This document shows positions 1 through 9,083 of a stretch of 64,000 nucleotides of DNA, in pieces. The notes below the pieces were generated by a model that was given only the letters and a program-made list of their open reading frames with translations, had not been told where the DNA came from and did no database searches. The position numbers and the translations under genes are program-made. The stretch lies in NCBI RefSeq assembly GCF_006274605.1, contig NZ_CP040846.1, positions 1,991,041 to 2,055,040 on the forward strand, read 5' to 3'. How positions within the stretch are numbered: the first letter of the stretch is position 1; each line of letters opens with the position of its first letter. The DNA comes from Thermococcus indicus. Its GTDB lineage: Archaea; Methanobacteriota_B; Thermococci; Thermococcales; Thermococcaceae.

Positions 1-218
1 AGGATGACGTCGGCCTTTCCCTCGGGAACCATCGCGCCGTAAACCTCCTCCCCAAAGCGGACGTAGGCGATGACCGAACCAAAGCGCTGGCTCATTCCGT
101 GGACCTCTCCCATCCTGACCTTGTGGCCGGCGCGGAGGGCGGCCCAGCCGAGAAGGTTGGCGGCGGTGAGGATTCCCTGGCCGCCAACTCCGGTGATAAC
201 GATGTTGTACTCCTTCAT
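1..218 (-). CDS. iorB: Indolepyruvate:ferredoxin oxidoreductase beta subunit, N-terminal part
   Basis: The first 72 residues of the beta subunit are present; the gene runs off the left edge. It begins [15 protein letters not shown], the nucleotide-binding-like glycine motif typical of the gamma-type domain of 2-oxoacid:ferredoxin oxidoreductases, and continues with GMSQRFGSV, also typical of IorB. Its ATG overlaps the stop codon of iorA by four bases (ATGA), so the two subunits are translationally coupled. With IorA it converts aryl pyruvates from aromatic amino acids to aryl-acyl-CoA, reducing ferredoxin in the cytoplasm. The assignment is strong; the rest of the gene cannot be seen. Confidence 0.93.
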   Translation of the reverse strand, partial: MKEYNIVITGVGGQGILTAANLLGWAALRAGHKVRMGEVHGMSQRFGSVIAYVRFGEEVYGAMVPEGKADVI

Positions 219-2161
219 ATCTCTCCCTCCCTGACCTTCTCAAAGGCGTCGAACGGACAGACCTGCGCACATCCGCCGCAGCCCCAGCACATGAGCTCGT
301 CTATCTTGGCCTTTCCGGTCTCGGCGTCCCAGTAGATTGCCGGACAGCCGTAGGCGTTGATACATATCTTACAGCCGGTACACTTCTCCTCGTTGACCTG
401 GTAGAGCGGCCACTGTATCCTGGCCCTCCTGAGCTCGCCTATCCTGTGGAGGGCACAGACGCGCCTGGTGACGACAACGCTCACTCCTTCGACCTGGAGG
501 GCCCTCTTCATGGTCTCGACGGTCGCCTTGATGTCGTACGGGTCGACGACCTCGACGAAGTCCGCACCGAGGGCCTTCGCAACTTCCTCGATCTTTATCT
601 GCTTGCCGGGTCCGTGCGGTGTATCACCGGTTCCCGGGTTCGGCTGGTCGCCGGTCATTGCAGTGACGAGGTTGTCGACGACGACTATGAGTACGTTGGA
701 GCGGTTGTAGATGGCGTTGGCCAGAGCCGGGAGTCCCGTGTGGAAGAACGTCGAGTCGCCTATCGTTGCCACGATGACCTTCTTCTCCTTGCCGGTCTTT
801 CTCTGCTCCTCCGCAACGGAACCGTTCAGGGCTATGCTGAGGCCGTGGGCAACTCCGATTGAACCGCCCATCGCGACGGTCGTGTCAACGGCCTTGAGCG
901 GCGGGAGGACACCGAGGGTGTAACAGCCTATGTCGCTCGGGAATATGGCGCGCGGCGTGGCGGCCTTCTTTATGGCGTAGAAGGTGTTCCTGTGCGGGCA
1001 GGCCGGACAGAGGCTCGGCGGCCTCGGCGGGACCATCCCCTTGACCTTCTCGTACTTCTCGTCGAGCTCCCCGAAGTCTATCGGGGTCTCAAGGCCGAGG
1101 AACTTTGCTACGGCCTCGACGGCCCTCCTGGTGGTCATCTCGTAAACCCTCGGCACGAGGTCCTTTCCGTGGATCGGGATCTTCAGGCCCCTGTCGTAGG
1201 CCCAGGTCTTGACCTGCTCCTCGACGACCGGCTCGAGCTCCTCAACGATGAGAACCTTCTCGAGACCGTCGAGGAACTTCTCAAGCAGGCCGTACGGGAG
1301 GGGGAACGGGGTTCCGAGCTTGAGGACCTTTACGTTCTCGACGCCGAGCCAGTGGAGGGCCTCCTTCACGTAGGAGTATGCCAGTCCCGGGGCGATGATA
1401 CCGACCTTGGCGCTCTCGTCGCCCTCTATCCAGTTGAACGGGCACTCGTTGAGCTCCTCGCGTATCTTCTCTATCTTCTCTAGTATCTGCGGGTGGAAGC
1501 GCCTCGAGTTGGCGGGTATGTCGACGAACCTGCTCGGGTCCTTCTTGAAGTTTCCGAACTTCCTCTTGCCCTGCTTTATCTCCTCGGGCAGCTCTCCTAG
1601 GATGATGTCTCCCCTGGCGTGCGACGTTCTCGTGGTAGTCCTCAGGATGACGAAGTGCTTGAACTTCTCGCTCAGCTCGAAGGCGTACTTCGTCATCTCC
1701 TTGGCTTCCATCGGGTCGCTGGGTTCGAGAACCGGGACGTTGGCGAACTTCGCGTAAACCCTGGTGTCCTGCTCGTTCTGGCTGCTCCACATGCTCGGGT
1801 CGTCGGCGACCATTATGACGAATCCGCCCTCAACGCCCATTCCGACGGCGCTCATGAAGGTGTCTGCTGCGACGTTCAGTCCAACGTGCTTCATGGCCGT
1901 CATGGCCCTGAGGCCGCTCCATGCCGCCGAAAGGGCGGTTTCAAAGGCGACCTTCTCGTTGGTGGAGTACTCCATGTAAACGCCGGCCTTCTTCGCCACC
2001 ATCGCCATCGTATCAGTGAGCTCTGAACTCGGGGTTCCAGGGTAGGCCGCGTAAACCGCTATGTTGGCCTCCAAAGCGCCACGCGCTATGGCCTGGTTGC
2101 CGAGGAGTATGACCTTCTCCCCGGGCTTGTCCCACAAAACCATGTCCGTAACCTTCGCCAT
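215..2161 (-). CDS. iorA: Indolepyruvate:ferredoxin oxidoreductase alpha subunit
   Basis: A 648-residue protein, the usual length for IorA. The N-terminal half is the pyrimidine-binding domain ([25 protein letters not shown]), the second half holds the thiamine diphosphate motif ([16 protein letters not shown], followed by an NxxxM-type stretch), and the C-terminus carries two ferredoxin-like cysteine clusters ([13 protein letters not shown] and [11 protein letters not shown]) for 4Fe-4S centres. It oxidatively decarboxylates indolepyruvate and related aryl pyruvates to aryl-acyl-CoA with ferredoxin as acceptor. It lies 11 bases after acdA, whose product would conserve the thioester energy as ATP, so operon and pathway agree. 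Confidence 0.96.
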   Translation of the reverse strand: MAKVTDMVLWDKPGEKVILLGNQAIARGALEANIAVYAAYPGTPSSELTDTMAMVAKKAGVYMEYSTNEKVAFETALSAAWSGLRAMTAMKHVGLNVAADTFMSAVGMGVEGGFVIMVADDPSMWSSQNEQDTRVYAKFANVPVLEPSDPMEAKEMTKYAFELSEKFKHFVILRTTTRTSHARGDIILGELPEEIKQGKRKFGNFKKDPSRFVDIPANSRRFHPQILEKIEKIREELNECPFNWIEGDESAKVGIIAPGLAYSYVKEALHWLGVENVKVLKLGTPFPLPYGLLEKFLDGLEKVLIVEELEPVVEEQVKTWAYDRGLKIPIHGKDLVPRVYEMTTRRAVEAVAKFLGLETPIDFGELDEKYEKVKGMVPPRPPSLCPACPHRNTFYAIKKAATPRAIFPSDIGCYTLGVLPPLKAVDTTVAMGGSIGVAHGLSIALNGSVAEEQRKTGKEKKVIVATIGDSTFFHTGLPALANAIYNRSNVLIVVVDNLVTAMTGDQPNPGTGDTPHGPGKQIKIEEVAKALGADFVEVVDPYDIKATVETMKRALQVEGVSVVVTRRVCALHRIGELRRARIQWPLYQVNEEKCTGCKICINAYGCPAIYWDAETGKAKIDELMCWGCGGCAQVCPFDAFEKVREGEI

Positions 2162-2172
2162 CCAAAATCACC

Positions 2173-3549
2173 TCATTCCTCCTTCAAAACTCCCTTAGCC
2201 TTTGCAAACTCAACGAGGGCATAAGCCGCGGCGGCCGCGTCCTCCGGCCTCTCGTAGCTCGGAATGCCTGCCTTTTCGAGGACCTCCTTCGCGGGCTCGC
2301 TCACGTAGCCTGCCATGAACAGGCCGAGAACCGGCTTGCCGTTGTTGACCTCCTTAACCGCCCTCACGACGCCCTCCGCGTGCTCGGTTGGCGTCATACC
2401 CGCGAAGGTCGGAACGACACAGATGCTTATGAGCATGTCAACGTTGGGGTCCTTAAGGAGAAGCTTTGCGGTCTTGTAGTAGTCTTCCCCGCGAGCACTC
2501 GCGATCATGTCAACAGGGTTCTTGACTGCCGCCATCGGCGGAAGGAACGAGCGGAGTCCCTCGATGGTCTCTTCCTCGAGGTTGGCCAGCTTCAGCCCGC
2601 GCTTGTCTATCTCGTCCGCGGTGAGGACTCCCGGTCCACCGGCGTTGGTCATTATGGCGACGCGGGTTCCCTTCGGAAGGGGCTGTGTGAATGCCCTCGC
2701 CATGCTGAGCATGTCGTCTATCGTGTCCGCGACGATTATGCCGCTCTGCTTGAATGCCGCCTCGTATATCTTGTATGAGCCTGCTAGGGAGCCCGTGTGG
2801 CTCGAAGCCGCCCTCGCCCCGCTCTCGCTCTTGCCTGCCTTGAGAACTATGACGGGCTTCTTCTTGGTAACGCGCTTGGCTATCTCCATGAAGGCCCTTC
2901 CGTTCTTCAGACCCTCTATGTAGAGCGCGATTGCCTTGTCCTCCTCGGTGTCTGCCAGGTATTCCATGAACTCGGCGAAGTCCACATCCGCCATGTTACC
3001 GATGCTCACGAACTTGGAGAAGCCTATTCCTTCCTTGACGGTCTTGTAGATTATTCCTGCCCCGAGGGCGCCGCTCTGGCTTATGAAGGCTATATCGCCC
3101 TTCTTCGCGTCCATCACGAAGGTGGCGTTCATGTCGTTGTGGGTGTTCATTATTCCTACGCAGTTGGGGCCGACTATTCTCATACCGTACCTGTGGGCTA
3201 TCTCGACGAGCTCGCGCTCCTCCCTCTTGCCCTCCTCGCCGACCTCACCGAAGCCTGCCGTAATCAGGATTATTCCCTTGACGCCCTTCTCGCCGCAGTC
3301 CACTATGGTGCCCTTGACGAAGCGCTTCGGAACGACGACGACGGCCAGGTCGACCTCGTCCGGGATGTCCTTCACGTTCTTGTAGGCCTTGACGCCCTGA
3401 ACGACCTCGTCCTTGACGTTCACAGGATAAACCTTGCCGTCCTTGTAATCCTTGAGGTTCTTGAAGACCTCATAGCCAAGCTTGAGCGGGTCGTTGGATG
3501 CTCCGATAACCGCTATAGCCTTTGGCTTGAAGAAGTAATCAAACGTCAT
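2173..3549 (-). CDS. acdA: ADP-forming acyl-CoA synthetase, alpha subunit
   Basis: About 458 residues, the size of the separate alpha subunit of archaeal acetyl/acyl-CoA synthetase (ADP-forming). It begins with the CoA-binding Rossmann domain (FFKPKAIAVIGASNDP), followed by succinyl-CoA-ligase-like domains with SGALG and the SSHTGSLAG stretch around the conserved active-site histidine. The reaction is acyl-CoA + ADP + Pi to acid + CoA + ATP, the main substrate-level phosphorylation of Thermococcales peptide fermentation. Start chosen at ATG 3549, just after GGTGATGTG; a GTG at 3552 is the alternative. No beta subunit (ATP-grasp) lies in the window; in this order it is usually encoded elsewhere. 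Confidence 0.94.
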   Translation of the reverse strand: MTFDYFFKPKAIAVIGASNDPLKLGYEVFKNLKDYKDGKVYPVNVKDEVVQGVKAYKNVKDIPDEVDLAVVVVPKRFVKGTIVDCGEKGVKGIILITAGFGEVGEEGKREERELVEIAHRYGMRIVGPNCVGIMNTHNDMNATFVMDAKKGDIAFISQSGALGAGIIYKTVKEGIGFSKFVSIGNMADVDFAEFMEYLADTEEDKAIALYIEGLKNGRAFMEIAKRVTKKKPVIVLKAGKSESGARAASSHTGSLAGSYKIYEAAFKQSGIIVADTIDDMLSMARAFTQPLPKGTRVAIMTNAGGPGVLTADEIDKRGLKLANLEEETIEGLRSFLPPMAAVKNPVDMIASARGEDYYKTAKLLLKDPNVDMLISICVVPTFAGMTPTEHAEGVVRAVKEVNNGKPVLGLFMAGYVSEPAKEVLEKAGIPSYERPEDAAAAAYALVEFAKAKGVLKEE

Positions 3550-3579
3550 CACATCACCGGCCTAAACTCGGCGGAATTC

Positions 3580-3594
3580 TATATAAGCTTTCCT
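3580..3594 (-). promoter_or_regulatory. TATA/BRE promoter of the acdA-iorA-iorB operon
   Basis: On the minus strand an AGGAAA BRE-like stretch is followed by CTTATATAG. The box is centred about 35 bases before the acdA start, which leaves a short leader containing the GGTGAT ribosome site. Confidence 0.7.
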
Positions 3595-3631
3595 AAAAAG
3601 GACAGCGAGGTAAATATGGGCATGGTGGGGG

Positions 3632-3657
3632 AAAAGTAAAGCCCCGATGGGCTAAAA
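3632..3657 (-). terminator. Hairpin/T-rich terminator after the symporter gene
   Basis: Downstream of the symporter stop, the minus strand shows a 5-base stem (AGCCC/GGGCT with a 4-base loop) followed by TTTACTTTT. It separates the symporter from the acdA promoter. Confidence 0.45.
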
Positions 3658-3683
3658 AGGACATCAATGGATAAAAACAAAAC

Positions 3684-5177
3684 TCAGGCGGTGGTGGCTG
3701 CCTCCTTGGGTTTAAGGGCGTAGGTCGCTATCACCGCAACAACCGCCGTCACGATGAAGGTCATGAGCCTTGCCGAGACGACCTTCTCAAGCCCCGAGCT
3801 GATCCAGAAGATTGTGAACAGCAGCCCCGTTACGATGGTCGGCGGGACGGCCCTTCCGTGGAACCTCTTCCAGAACAGCGTCATTATGACTATCACCGAG
3901 AAGGTGTCGCCTATTCCTGCCCAGGTGTAGCCGACGATGGTGTAGATGAGCTTTGACGGCACGAGGTAGGCGGTAACGAGTGCTATGACACCCAGGGCGA
4001 CGGTGGTGATTCTCGAAAGCTTGAGGCTCCTCTTGGGGTCGAATTCCTCCTTGTAGACGAAGGGCTTGAGCAGGTTCTCCGAGAGCTCGGTGGCGGAGAG
4101 TATGAGAAGTGAATCAGCCGTCGAGAGCATGGCCGCTATCGCACCGGTTATGAATATCGCGGCTATGAATGGTGGGAACAGCTTCAGCATAACCTGGGGC
4201 ATCACCGCTTCCTGGTCCTCGAGGCCGGTCGGGCCGAAGATGGCTATTCCAATCCACCCTATGAGGAGGGCACCGATGTATGCCAGTATGGTCCAGCTGA
4301 CGCCGACGTTCCTGGCGAGTTTGGCGTTCTTCTCGTCCTTGATTGCCATGAACCTGATGCTGAGCTGGGGCATTCCACCGAGGTAGCCGAAGAACCAGGA
4401 GAACTCGGCTATGACAAAGACGAACGCCGCACCACCAACGAGGCCGCCGAGGATCGTGGAGTACTCTGGCCCGGACATCTCTAGGGCGCTGGAAACGGAG
4501 TGGGCGAAAACATCCGGGTGGTTGGCGATGTATATGAGACCCACTATCGGGGCTATGGTGAGGGTGAGTATCATGACTATCGCCTGGACGGTGTCGGTGT
4601 AGGCGACGCTCTTGAGGCCTCCGAGGACGGTGTAGGGCAGGATTATCACCGCGGTTATCAGCATTCCTATCTTTGGATCAACGCCGAAGAGGGCGTTCAG
4701 CGTCTTTCCGCCGCCGAGGAACTGGGCACCGACGTAGAAGAAAAAGAAGAACACCACGGTAACGCTGCCGAGGATTCTTATCCACTTCTCGGCGTCGGAG
4801 TGGCGCCTGGCGATGTAGTCGATGAACGTTGTCGCGTCGTACTTCTCGGCCTCCCTCCTGAGCCTTCCGGCGAAGACTGTCCAGGCTACGATGATACCGG
4901 CCACACATCCAACCGCGACCCATATCGCTGAGAGACCGGCGGCGTAGGCGAAGCCGGGAAGTCCCAGGAGAGCCCAAGCGGATTCACCGGTGGCGCGTTC
5001 TGATAGCGCCGCTATCCAGCCCGGAAGCTGCCTGCCTGCGATGGCAAAGTCCTTGCCGCTCTTTGCCTTCCTTCCCTGATAAACTCCGAACCCTATCAAA
5101 AACGAAAGGTACAGAACCAGAACGATCAGTATTTGAGTCTGGCCCTCCACTATTGAATCACCGCTCATATTCAACAC
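3684..5177 (-). CDS. Sodium:solute symporter (SSS family)
   Basis: A roughly 495-residue membrane protein with about 13 hydrophobic segments and SSS-family signatures: GRKAKSGKDFAIAGR near the N-terminus, LPGFAYAAGLSAIW, and GGLKSVAYTDTVQ in the middle. Members (PutP-like) import amino acids, pantothenate or other organic solutes with Na+; the substrate cannot be told here. The frame opens at GTG 5177, but the TATA box at 5186-5194 is so close that transcription should begin near 5165-5168, so the ATG at 5168 (MSGDSIV) as a leaderless start is more likely. Neighbouring amino-acid fermentation genes would fit an amino-acid substrate, but that is only context. Confidence 0.88.
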   Translation of the reverse strand: MLNMSGDSIVEGQTQILIVLVLYLSFLIGFGVYQGRKAKSGKDFAIAGRQLPGWIAALSERATGESAWALLGLPGFAYAAGLSAIWVAVGCVAGIIVAWTVFAGRLRREAEKYDATTFIDYIARRHSDAEKWIRILGSVTVVFFFFFYVGAQFLGGGKTLNALFGVDPKIGMLITAVIILPYTVLGGLKSVAYTDTVQAIVMILTLTIAPIVGLIYIANHPDVFAHSVSSALEMSGPEYSTILGGLVGGAAFVFVIAEFSWFFGYLGGMPQLSIRFMAIKDEKNAKLARNVGVSWTILAYIGALLIGWIGIAIFGPTGLEDQEAVMPQVMLKLFPPFIAAIFITGAIAAMLSTADSLLILSATELSENLLKPFVYKEEFDPKRSLKLSRITTVALGVIALVTAYLVPSKLIYTIVGYTWAGIGDTFSVIVIMTLFWKRFHGRAVPPTIVTGLLFTIFWISSGLEKVVSARLMTFIVTAVVAVIATYALKPKEAATTA

Positions 5178-5185
5178 TGTTCATG

Positions 5186-5194
5186 TTTATAAAC
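5186..5194 (-). promoter_or_regulatory. TATA box of the symporter gene
   Basis: Minus-strand GTTTATAAA, preceded by AAGG, about 22 bases ahead of ATG 5168. The spacing points to a leaderless transcript and argues for ATG 5168 over GTG 5177. Confidence 0.6.
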
Positions 5195-5405
5195 CTTGCC
5201 CTTTTTTGTACAGGAATGCATTTTTATGTCCTATTAAAGCGCGTTCTGTTACATTGTACTTCAGTTACTACCATTACAATTATACTCTCCAGTCCTCGTA
5301 ATTTGAGATGAGGGGGAGTGGTCGTACCGTTTGGTGATGTTTGTTCCGGCCACAACCCGAAAGACTTAAGTTAGTCCGGGTTATTATATCCGCGGGGGTG
5401 GTTTC

Positions 5406-6080
5406 ATGGTGAAGGTGAGGTTTCTGGGCCACGCTGCCTTTCTGATAGAGGGGAGCAAGAGGATTCTGATAGACCCGTTCCTGACGGGCAACCCGAAGGC
5501 CGCGGCGAAGCCGGAAGAGCTTGAGGCGGACCTGATACTCGTGACCCACGCACACGGCGATCACATCGGCGATGCGGCGGCGATAGCCAGGAGAACCGGG
5601 GCGAAGATAGTCGCCATGTACGACATAGCCAACTACCTCGTTGAGAGCGAGAGCGGCATAACGACCATCGGCATGAACTACGGTCCGACGGAGGTTGACG
5701 GGGTCAAGATCGTCCAGGTTCCGGCCTGGCACTCCAGCAGCGACGGCAAATACAGCATAGGAAGCGCTTGCGGTTACATAATAGAGCTCGATGGGGTTAA
5801 GATATACCACGCCGGCGACACATTCGTCTTCAGGGACATGGAGCTCTTCGCCGAGCTCTACGGGCCGATAGACGTTGCCCTGCTTCCCATAGGCGGCCAC
5901 TTCACGATGGGACCGCGCGAGGCGGCTAAGGCGGTGGAGTTCCTGAGGCCGAAGAAGGTCGTGCCGATGCACTACAACACCTGGCCCCCGATTTCAGCCG
6001 ACCCCGAGGAGTTCAGGAGGCTGGTCGGGGACAAAGCGGAGGTCGTAATCCTCGAACCCGGCGAAACCCTGGAGCTTTGA
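5406..6080 (+). CDS. UPF0173 metallo-beta-lactamase-fold hydrolase
   Basis: A 224-residue protein of the UPF0173 family. The metal ligands are plain: THAHGDH (His48, His50, Asp52, His53), HAGDT in the middle and MHYNTWPP near the end. The fold supports phosphodiester or ester hydrolysis, but no physiological substrate is established for this family. A possible TATA (ACTTAAGT at about 5364-5371) and a GGGGGTGG ribosome site precede the ATG. It is transcribed alone, divergently from the symporter. Confidence 0.93.
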   Translation: MVKVRFLGHAAFLIEGSKRILIDPFLTGNPKAAAKPEELEADLILVTHAHGDHIGDAAAIARRTGAKIVAMYDIANYLVESESGITTIGMNYGPTEVDGVKIVQVPAWHSSSDGKYSIGSACGYIIELDGVKIYHAGDTFVFRDMELFAELYGPIDVALLPIGGHFTMGPREAAKAVEFLRPKKVVPMHYNTWPPISADPEEFRRLVGDKAEVVILEPGETLEL

Positions 6081-6125
6081 AAAACCTTTTAAGGGCCTTT
6101 TCCTACCCTTTTTTCAGGTGATGGA

Positions 6126-7130
6126 ATGGTTAAACGGGCCGTTGCTCTGACGCTCATCCTGCTGGTGTTCTCATCCTTCATGCTTCCGCTCTCCTCCGCA
6201 CAGGATACGAAGGAGGGGCCAAAGTACGACCTTATAATAGTGAGAAACGATGATTTAATCGATTATATCATCGCTCTACCCTACGCCAAGATGCTGGACG
6301 TCCCGATACTGCCCGTGAACCGCGAGGAACTCGATCCCGGAACAATCGCCCAGCTCCAGAGCTACGCCCAGTTCGGCTGGAACCACGTCCTTATAATCGG
6401 TGACTCCCAGGCCATCAGCGACAAGGTTCAGGATGAGCTCCTTGAGATGGGCTTCATAGTCGAGAGGATAGGCGGTGCGGTTAGGACTGAAACGGCGGCA
6501 AAGCTGGCGCTGCACTTCTATCCCAACGGACACGACACGGTCGTCGTCGCCAGCTCCAGCGACTACGGCTCCGCTTTGGCGGCCGCGAGGTGGGCCATGA
6601 TATACGGATACCCCTTCCTCCTGACCCAGGAGGATGCCCTCTCTGACTCAACCGCCGACGCCATACGGAAGCTCCACCCGGATCTCGTCGAGCTCATGGG
6701 CGCCGGCATGTCCAAGGACGTCCAGAAGAAGATAGAGGCGATGGGATACCAGACCTACTGGGTCCGTGAGAACCTTGAGATAGAGATACCCGCCCAGCCC
6801 AAGGAGACCAACTGGGTGATGATAGCGGCCGCGGTGCTGCTCTCACTGGCCGTGGCGGTTCCGGTTTCGCTCTACTACGCCAAGAAGAAGTGGTCCGCCA
6901 ACAGGGTGCCCATTGAGGTGCTGACCGAGAAGGAGCGCATAGTCGTGAACGCCATACTCGAGAAGGGCGGTACGGTCAAGCAGGAGGAGCTGCCGGAGCT
7001 GACGGGCTACTCGAGGCCGACGATAAGCAGGATCATCCAGGAGCTGGAGAAAAAGCAGCTGGTCGAGAGGGAGAAGGTGGGGAAGACCTTCATCGTGAAG
7101 CTCACGAAGGAAATAATAATCCGGGATTAG
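6126..7130 (+). CDS. Membrane-anchored regulator: external cell-wall-binding-repeat-like domain, TM, internal winged helix
   Basis: The order of parts is clear. Residues 1-26 are a signal peptide ending near SSAQ. Residues 35-220 resemble cell-wall-binding repeat 2 proteins (FGWNHVLIIGDSQAI, VVVASSSDYGSALAAA, LMGAGMSKDVQKKIEAMGY). Residues 233-256 are a transmembrane helix. Residues 265-334 are a winged helix (LTEKERIVVNAILEKGG, YSRPTISRIIQELEKKQL). The external domain would sense something outside while the HTH reads DNA or another protein inside: a one-component membrane regulator. The ligand and target genes are unknown. A GCGGT hairpin and T run follow the stop. Confidence 0.75.
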   Translation: MVKRAVALTLILLVFSSFMLPLSSAQDTKEGPKYDLIIVRNDDLIDYIIALPYAKMLDVPILPVNREELDPGTIAQLQSYAQFGWNHVLIIGDSQAISDKVQDELLEMGFIVERIGGAVRTETAAKLALHFYPNGHDTVVVASSSDYGSALAAARWAMIYGYPFLLTQEDALSDSTADAIRKLHPDLVELMGAGMSKDVQKKIEAMGYQTYWVRENLEIEIPAQPKETNWVMIAAAVLLSLAVAVPVSLYYAKKKWSANRVPIEVLTEKERIVVNAILEKGGTVKQEELPELTGYSRPTISRIIQELEKKQLVEREKVGKTFIVKLTKEIIIRD

Positions 7131-7163
7131 CGGTCGGAAAGCCCTACCGCTCATCACTTTTTT
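7129..7163 (+). terminator. Hairpin plus T6 terminator
   Basis: Inverted arms AGCGGT and ACCGCT overlap the stop of the membrane regulator and are followed a few bases later by six T residues. Confidence 0.5.
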
Positions 7164-7238
7164 CAGCCCTGGCCGTTCTCCTCATCCCGCGGGATGTTAA
7201 AGAACCGAAACTGGGGAAAATGGCGGGAGAATAGGAGA

Positions 7239-7382
7239 TCACTTCCGGAACAGGTGCCCGTGGGCCCTGTTCACGTGCCTTGTGTAGTCCTTGGATGTTC
7301 TGAAGAGCATTCCACAGCGCGGGCAGCGGTAGTAGCGGGTGCCGTCGCGGTCGTGGAATATAACCGCCTTCAGCTCCGCCAC
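7239..7382 (-). CDS. Small C2H2-like zinc-finger protein (47 aa)
   Basis: The translation is short and very basic. It contains [13 protein letters not shown], then 11 residues on, RHVNRAH: a CxxC...HxxxxH arrangement, i.e. one C2H2-type zinc finger. I take the GTG at 7382 (VAELKAVIF), eight bases after a GGAGG ribosome site; two upstream GTGs overlap that site. A TATA box (AATTTTAAAA, about 7417-7426) stands 37 bases upstream. Single-finger small proteins occur in Thermococcales and probably bind nucleic acid; the role of this one is unknown. Confidence 0.72.
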   Translation of the reverse strand: MAELKAVIFHDRDGTRYYRCPRCGMLFRTSKDYTRHVNRAHGHLFRK

Positions 7383-7455
7383 TTCCACCACCTCCAGACC
7401 TAGGTGAGAAAAGTCCTTTTAAAATTTTACGGAGGGATAGGGGAGGAGAGGGGAA

Positions 7456-8277
7456 TCAGACCCATATCCTGTTGCCCTTCACCTTCAGGTAGCCGAGGCT
7501 CTGGAGCTCCTTGAGGAAATCCTCTATGGCATCTTCGTCGAAGTATATGTTCACCCTCTCGCGCTCGCCCTCAACGACTATCGGCTCCCTCTCCATTATG
7601 GCATCCATCAGTTCGTTCTTGCGCCTGTGCCTCTCGGCCAGCTCGAGTATGACGTCCGCCAGAACCGAGCGGGCTATGCCGTCGAACATCGCCTCGACAA
7701 CGCTTTCCTCCGTGGCGTACTCCTCCGCTATCTCAAGCGCCGCCTCGACCAGCTCCCTATCGACCTCAATAACCTCGACGAAGTACCTCTTTTCGAGGGT
7801 GTACTCCGTCACCATGCCCGTTTTGAAGCGCTCCTCGATGTCCTCCAGGTACTCCTCGATATCGTCTATGGGGAAGCGCAGCTCCACCTTGAGGACGTCC
7901 AGGGGCACCGTTTCGTTCAGAACGAGCGTTCCGTCTTCCTCGGCAACGGCCCCGGCTTCCATAAGGGCAGTGACCACTATCAGCTTTCCGAGGTCCGACT
8001 CATCAAAGAGCCTCTCCAGGCTCTTCTTCTCCCCCACATTCCAGTCCCTGGTTATCTCTTCGTACGCGAATCTGAGCTCATCCAGGGCGGCCTCAACGGG
8101 CTCTATCCCCTCCGCTTTCTCAAGGAGCTCGGCGTAGGTTCCCTCTATGACGACGTAGTGTGATATCTGGGGGGAAACCTCCTCCCGGGTTCTGTTCATT
8201 ATTCCCGCCCTGCTCAGCTCCCTGGAGAGGGCGTTCATATCCTCCCTGCTAAGGACTTCCAGCCTCAATCGCCTCAC
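7456..8277 (-). CDS. Conserved hypothetical acidic protein (about 273 aa)
   Basis: I do not recognise a named family. The protein is strongly acidic and alpha-helical, with a helical segment at 130-215 and a C-terminal part (EDAIEDFLKELQSLGYLKVKGNRIWV) that looks like the last helix and wing of a winged-helix domain. The frame starts at GTG 8277; a TTG at 8268 behind GGTGAGG is an alternative, and the TATA box at 8302-8310 favours a very short leader. It has no signal peptide or membrane segment. Confidence 0.6.
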   Translation of the reverse strand: MRRLRLEVLSREDMNALSRELSRAGIMNRTREEVSPQISHYVVIEGTYAELLEKAEGIEPVEAALDELRFAYEEITRDWNVGEKKSLERLFDESDLGKLIVVTALMEAGAVAEEDGTLVLNETVPLDVLKVELRFPIDDIEEYLEDIEERFKTGMVTEYTLEKRYFVEVIEVDRELVEAALEIAEEYATEESVVEAMFDGIARSVLADVILELAERHRRKNELMDAIMEREPIVVEGERERVNIYFDEDAIEDFLKELQSLGYLKVKGNRIWV

Positions 8278-8327
8278 CGGAGGTAAAAACGGTGGAGGAG
8301 GTTATATATTTTCCTCCGAAAAGCCGA

Positions 8328-8975
8328 TTAACTCCCCACCAGCCCCGACAGGAGCGCCCTGAGCGGCCGGTTGTTCAGTCTTTCGAGGGTTTCCCTCACC
8401 TCGTCTTCGAGCTCCGGGGAGTAGTTTGAGTAGAGGTAGAGTGCGTAGGCCATGAGCTTCGGGTCTCCCTCGGCCATCTCCTCCACAGAGCCCGCAAGAA
8501 CCGGGTTGTTCAGTAGCTGCTCGGCTATGGCCCGCATCATCTCCCGATCATCCCTTTCGACGGCCTCCCTCAGCGGCCGGTAGAACAGCGTTAGAACGTC
8601 CCTTGCGAGCCGCTCCCTCTCCTCAAACTCCTCCATCGGGGTTTTCGGCTTCTCCCTCCCGCTCCATAGCAGGTACACCGCGGGCGCGGCCAGGAGGACC
8701 AGGGCGATGACGATGTAGGGGAGCAGGGGGACGTTGAAGTAGTAGGGGAGGCGGTTCCTCATGAGGAGCAGAGCCAGAGTTCCAATGAGCATCCAGACCC
8801 CCATGAAGATAAGGTAGTACACCGTGTAGTCCTTCCTCTGGAGGGCGCGGTACCTCACGGGAGCGCCTATCTCCTCCAGGTATCTAATCCTGTCCTCTGC
8901 CATTTGAATTTCCGCTTCGAGGCGCTTTATGCGCCTGTCTATCTCGGCGAGGACTTCTTCCTTCCCCATTATCAT
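8328..8975 (-). CDS. Hypothetical membrane protein with N-terminal coiled coil
   Basis: Residues 1-40 form a charged coiled coil (EIDRRIKRLEAEIQMAEDRI), residues 52-72 and 84-104 are two transmembrane helices, and the C-terminal 100 residues are helical and cytoplasmic. The ATG at 8975 follows a GGTGGGTGA ribosome site directly after the end of the broken creatininase gene, so both belonged to one operon; ATG 8969 is the alternative start. Insertion of the TnpB element upstream may have separated it from its promoter. No family is recognised. Confidence 0.6.
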   Translation of the reverse strand: MIMGKEEVLAEIDRRIKRLEAEIQMAEDRIRYLEEIGAPVRYRALQRKDYTVYYLIFMGVWMLIGTLALLLMRNRLPYYFNVPLLPYIVIALVLLAAPAVYLLWSGREKPKTPMEEFEERERLARDVLTLFYRPLREAVERDDREMMRAIAEQLLNNPVLAGSVEEMAEGDPKLMAYALYLYSNYSPELEDEVRETLERLNNRPLRALLSGLVGS

Positions 8976-9032
8976 TCACCCACCAGCAGGCGGGCTATCT
9001 TCTCGCTCACCACGCTGAGTATGGCCTCCCGT
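8976..9032 (-). pseudogene. 3' remnant of the split creatininase gene
   Basis: Just outside the TnpB element the minus strand reads REAILSVVSEK in frame, which continues the ATAEKG end of the larger fragment at 10469-11125. Joining base 10469 to base 9032 restores one open frame of 237 residues ending DSPPAGG. With one A fewer in the AAA run at 9000-9002 the end would instead read IARLLVGE, which looks more like a normal creatininase tail, so a secondary frameshift is possible. Confidence 0.7.
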
Positions 9033-9036
9033 TCTG

Positions 9037-9083
9037 GTTATCCGCTACTTTTGGAACTTGCGAACCAATCGTAGCGGATAACC
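9037..9083 (-). repeat. 13-base perfect inverted repeat at the TnpB right end
   Basis: GGTTATCCGCTAC (9037-9049) and GTAGCGGATAACC (9071-9083) are exact inverted copies with a 21-base loop, spanning the last codons and stop of tnpB, four bases inside the inferred element end. This is where right-end hairpins and the TnpB guide-RNA scaffold lie in this superfamily. Confidence 0.75.
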
